Below are positions 60,240 through 64,000 of a DNA stretch of 64,000 nucleotides, in pieces. Numbering within the stretch: position 1 is the first letter of the stretch; each line of letters opens with the position of its first letter. The translations under genes were made by a program, and so were the position numbers. The notes below the pieces were generated by a model. The model was not told where the DNA came from, did no database searches, and saw nothing but the letters and a program-made list of their open reading frames with translations. This DNA is from Oncomelania hupensis (Eukaryota > Mollusca > Gastropoda > Littorinimorpha > Pomatiopsidae): the NCBI GenBank assembly GCA_036898135.1, contig CM072515.1, positions 15,757,531 through 15,821,530 on the forward strand, read 5' to 3'.

Positions 60240-60600
60240 CTATGAGGGAAGTGAGTACTGGACTGGCTCATATTTGGCAAGTCTATGAGACTGATGTGAT
60301 GTCAGGTGCCTATGGGTCTGAAGTGATGTTGTCAAGTGCTTATATGGCTGAAATGATGATAAGTGTCTGTAGGGCTGAAGTGATAATGCCACATGCCAAT
60401 AGGAATGAAGTGATGTTGTCAATTCCCTATAGGGCTGAAGTGGTTGTCTAGTGCCTGTAGGGCTGAAATGGTGCTGTCGTGCCTATAGGACTGAAAGGAT
60501 GATGTCAAATACATCAAGGGCTGGTGATGGTGTCATCCGTATAGGGCTGAAGTGATGATGTAATGTGCCTATAGGACTGAATGATATCAAACTGTGCCTA
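60240..60600. repeat. Minisatellite, 30-36 bp unit
   Basis: Around ten imperfect units of gcctatagggctgaagtgat plus gatgtcaa variants. The open frame crossing it (60167-60451) owes its length to the repeat period. Confidence 0.88.
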
Positions 60601-61500
60601 TTGACAGTATTGTGATGTGTACTTCAGTTTGGCAATATCAACAGCAGTTAGGGGTTTAGCATGATATTGTTGGAGTGGAGCAATGGAATCCAGACTTCTG
60701 ATCAAAGATTTCTTTTCTCTTTTTTTTCCAACACTCATTTGGTATTATTGTATATTGTTTTTAATATTTTACTGATTTTATACTTTTTAAAAAAGGTGTT
60801 ATTTTCAATGACTTTATTGCTGCAATAGATGTGTCAATATGAGGCAGTAGGTCACACTGCTTATTGTTTTAACCTGCACATTTGTGACAGAGTTGTGACT
60901 ACATCAGATAAACAGTATTGAGCATGAGTGATGCTATTGGCATGTAAGAATAATCCTTTGTGACTGGAGGGTTGACAGCTAACTACCCCCACTAAAATGA
61001 TCACGGACATTTTCCCTTCTACCTTCTTCACAGGTGTTCAGTGTGGACATGAGAACTTGCATAATAAAATGGTTACCAATTACATGTAACAGTTCACCTT
61101 TTGAGTGCAAGAATTCTTTCATTTGCAAATCACAATTTCCTTTTTTAAAGCCTGAGGTCCTGAACACCACAGAATTTGTAACTGGCCTACCAGTACCACA
61201 ATGAGGAGCTGGCTAAAGTCACTTAGGATCAGACTTCATTCATATTGCTTATATCTTAAACAGATTGTCAGTGTATTGATATATGTAGGGAGCAAACCAG
61301 TGTTCTTCACCCATTTTTCCCTCCAAAAAGCTATTTACTATACTATCCCTTCACTGCCCTGGAAACAAATTACAAAGGCTGGCCGATATAGGGTCTAACA
61401 TAAGCTGCTCAAGGCGCCAACTTGCTGCGTAGGTGCATCTCACACCTCAAACAACTGGATCCATTTATGAACAGACATGCTTTCAGTGTTTTTATATATA
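60601..61500. other. Downstream spacer
   Basis: No gene or named repeat recognised. Confidence 0.45.
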
Positions 61501-61507
61501 ATTATAT

Positions 61508-61577
61508 AACATTATTATTAAGTGCACGCAGTGTATACATATATATGTATACACTGCATGCACTTAATAATAATAAT
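61508..61577. repeat. Near-perfect palindrome (cruciform candidate)
   Basis: Arms of about 34 bp meet at 61542/61543: attattaagtgcacgcagtg pairs with cactgcatgcacttaataat around gtatacatatatatgtatac. Only about one mismatch is visible. Confidence 0.9.
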
Positions 61578-61744
61578 AATATAAATTAATTAATAAAAGC
61601 AATACATTTATGCATAATCTGTCATTCGCTGCCAGTAGCAAAATAAAATGTGAAATTGAATCCCATTCCAATTATCCCTAACATATATAAATTGTAAGGA
61701 AAAATTGCATCCCATTCAAAAAATGGTGAGAAATGTTATTAAAT

Positions 61745-62093
61745 GATTTGATTTTGATTTGGTTTTTGAAACTTTATTGTCCCTTTTTCTCTGGAAATTC
61801 TGGGCCACCTCTCCTGGGGAATGCGTAGTCGCAGCCTGTGGCGAGCCCAAACCCAACCTATACCTAATATTAGTTGTGCTTTAAAAAAAAAAATTTTGCT
61901 TGGGTAGCATACTGAAGTACCTGGAGAAAACCCCCAAGATGTTGCCACATTGTGAAAGTAAATAATATTGGGAGAAACGTAACATCGAGAGGCGGCAGGA
62001 TCGATCCCAGACATGCTGGGCGCCATTGGTTTCTAGCTTGTGGCGGAAAAGGCAAGTTAGTTCTGCCTTAGACCACACGGTCACAACGTTGAA
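61745..62093 (-). mobile_element. tRNA-derived SINE, third family
   Basis: Read on the minus strand the head has gaccgtgtggtctaagg (A-box-like) at about 62082 and gggatcgatcctgcc (B-box) at about 62008. The body includes ctccaggtacttcag. The 3' end has caaatcaaaatcaaat as tail. No target duplication was identified by eye. Confidence 0.65.
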
Positions 62094-63397
62094 TCAAACA
62101 GCATCTTCCCTTCAAGGCTTCATATTTAATATGAATGATTTTTGCCATGTTAGTCAAGAAAATGATTGCTATACACAGCTTGTTCTTTCCCCTGTGTTAG
62201 AGTACGTGTTACTTATTCAGTGGATCAGTTTGCTTGCTGGACACACTGCATGCACTTTACACTGACACAGGTCTTCTGACTGTTGTTGATGATGTTGCTG
62301 TGGCCATTGTTTGGCGTTCTTCACACACATATCACTAGCACTGTTGCTGTTTTCTGCACTTTGCTACATTTAAAACGCCGATTTGGGATTATTATAGAAA
62401 AGGGGGACTTTAGTAGTTTTTTTTTAAAAAAGGAAACCTGGCTTACTAACCTGCATATGTATAATAATTGTTTCATTTTTGTCTTTGTGTGAATAGGTGA
62501 GAGAATGTAAACCAAGATGGGCTTTTCAGCTTGTAGGCACAGAATTGAGAAAAAGGCAAATTTGTAAAATATGCATCTGTGAAACTGTCCTTTTAATTTA
62601 TATGTTATGTCAACTTTCTACACCACTTAGTGACGATGTTTTGGGGGTTTTCACAGTTGGGTCTGCAATATGGAATAATGAAATTCCCTCCGTCCTGCGA
62701 TGATAGTTCTGAATACAGTCCTGACCCTATCAACCTTTTCCCCACCCAAAAAGGCCATCGAGCCGCATTTATGAGATGCAGGCACCAACCCCCAATTGTT
62801 AAGATTGTAGCCCTACAGTTCTGTAGTCACCGGCACAACTACAGCTGGCACATACATTGGTAAGCTCTATGTTTTGGCCTAGGCAACTGCCACAACTTCC
62901 GGGTCCTTGCTAGGACAGAATTTGGCTGCAGAAGACATCGGTGTTTCAGAACTTGTACAATGTTGAAGTAAAGTATGACAGATAACGTGACTTGAGCTTA
63001 ATGAGAAATAAATAAGAAAGTTTAATGAGTGAAGTGTTATGATACACTGAGAGGGCTAATGATGATTATGACATAACAACATGTTGGAATGTGCCTGAAG
63101 TGATCATTGAGCCCATTTCAGCTGATGTCATGGCAGCTTTTGAAGCTTACAGTTACAGCTTTCAAATTTTAAAAGACGCTTTATTGTGTATATGTTTTGG
63201 CAAGCTTAGTGAATAAAAGCCTTATATTATAAGACATTAAAGATTTTAGAACCCGCTGTCACCACCTTTTGCTGCAGACACACATGAAAAGCATTCTAGC
63301 AAAAAACCAACAAATTTTCGCCTTTGTATAATAGTGCTGGTGTTTTCTTTATGTCTTTTTATTAATTAATTCTCTCTTTGTATGTCTATCCGTCTCT
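62094..63397. other. Downstream spacer
   Basis: No gene or named repeat recognised. AATAAA-type signals near 63008 and 63212 have no gene attached that I can see. Confidence 0.4.
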
Positions 63398-63400
63398 CTA

Positions 63401-63470
<70 letters not shown>
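63398..63470. repeat. (CT)n microsatellite
   Basis: Pure CT tract after a TCTA-rich lead-in. Confidence 0.95.
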
Positions 63471-63472
<2 letters not shown>

Positions 63473-64000
63473 ACATAACACCAAAGCAATTTTTTTTGTT
63501 TCTGTAATAAGTGAGAAACAAAAGTTTGGTTTCTGACAGAAAGTCAAAAAATTGATACATTTTAATTTCCTGTTCATTTTACAATGAATCCAACGAAAAC
63601 TTAGGGTTGATCTGGGAAAGATAATATTACGCTTTCTGGACTGCCTTTCTTTGAAACCGTTACCGAATGTGAGGGTATTAAACAATTGTGCTACATGCAT
63701 TCATCCAAACATAAAATTCATTTTTGCCAGGAAGACCAGGTCATTGAAATGTTAAAGGTCACAACAGTGAAGACTATCTAGGCCTTTAGATGTACATGGC
63801 TAAATTTTGTTTTCAGCTACTGGCCTGTTTTTAGAGTTTTTATTTTGGAGGCCTGTCTGATGAGGAGGGGTGGGGGAGGAGGGGAGGTTATATTTATAGG
63901 CATATGCATACTAATAATACAAAAATTTGTTGCCTTTCAGGAAGAGGTGTGGGGTAAAGGGAACTTTGTTGTTGTTGTTGTTTTTTTAGGAGAACATACT
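63471..64000. other. Right-edge spacer
   Basis: A TTG run at about 63965-63982; nothing else recognised. Confidence 0.45.

Noticed and set aside
60167..60451. Small + strand gene of 94 codons
   Set aside because: Most of it is the 30-36 bp minisatellite, and no homology or splice signal supports it.

Overview
The window looks like a piece of an animal nuclear genome: AT-rich, with introns, full of microsatellites and retroelements, and with introns of up to about 16 kb. The mix points to a lophotrochozoan, probably a mollusc and most likely a gastropod: RTE-like endonuclease-reverse transcriptase LINEs of the 'craniofacial development protein 2-like' type, tRNA-derived SINEs, a Ty3/Gypsy element with a tRNA-Leu primer site, and THAP and hAT DNA elements. 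That placement is an inference from the repeats, not from a marker gene. No tRNA gene, rRNA gene or CRISPR array was found.

Two host genes are recognised, both on the + strand. At the left edge (409-4148) are the last three coding exons of an FBXO3-like F-box gene, which encode most of its ApaG domain. From 22111 to 59653 lies an ARHGAP20-type Rho GTPase-activating protein. I traced it through 17 coding exons with consistent reading phase, giving 1739 codons: a long novel N-terminus, a PH domain, a Ras-association domain, a RhoGAP domain with its arginine finger, and a disordered C-terminal tail of about 920 residues.

Between the two genes (about 4.2-22 kb) is a graveyard of mobile elements. 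It holds a LINE 3' end, broken RTE-like LINE copies in both orientations, a SINE, a foldback element carrying a THAP-domain coding piece, a solo LTR with 5-bp target duplications, two copies of an AATC-tailed retroelement and a foldback element with telomere-like TTAGGG repeats inside.

The 16-kb intron 2 of the RhoGAP gene (23280-39336) holds two nearly complete RTE-like LINEs. One (27951-31283) sits inside the terminal inverted repeat of an older foldback DNA transposon that has 8-bp target duplications. The other (33618-36956) has perfect target duplications and only one visible frameshift. Two SINE copies, another AATC-tailed element and a short GC-rich foldback element lie in the same intron. 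Later introns hold an internally deleted Gypsy element (42645-44471), a hAT-like MITE and several minisatellites. The largest minisatellite, about 1.6 kb just before exon 15, repeats a splice-acceptor-like motif dozens of times.

Downstream of 59653 the window holds the RhoGAP 3' UTR region, a minisatellite, a perfect cruciform-like palindrome, a tRNA-derived SINE on the minus strand and a CT microsatellite. No further gene was recognised there.
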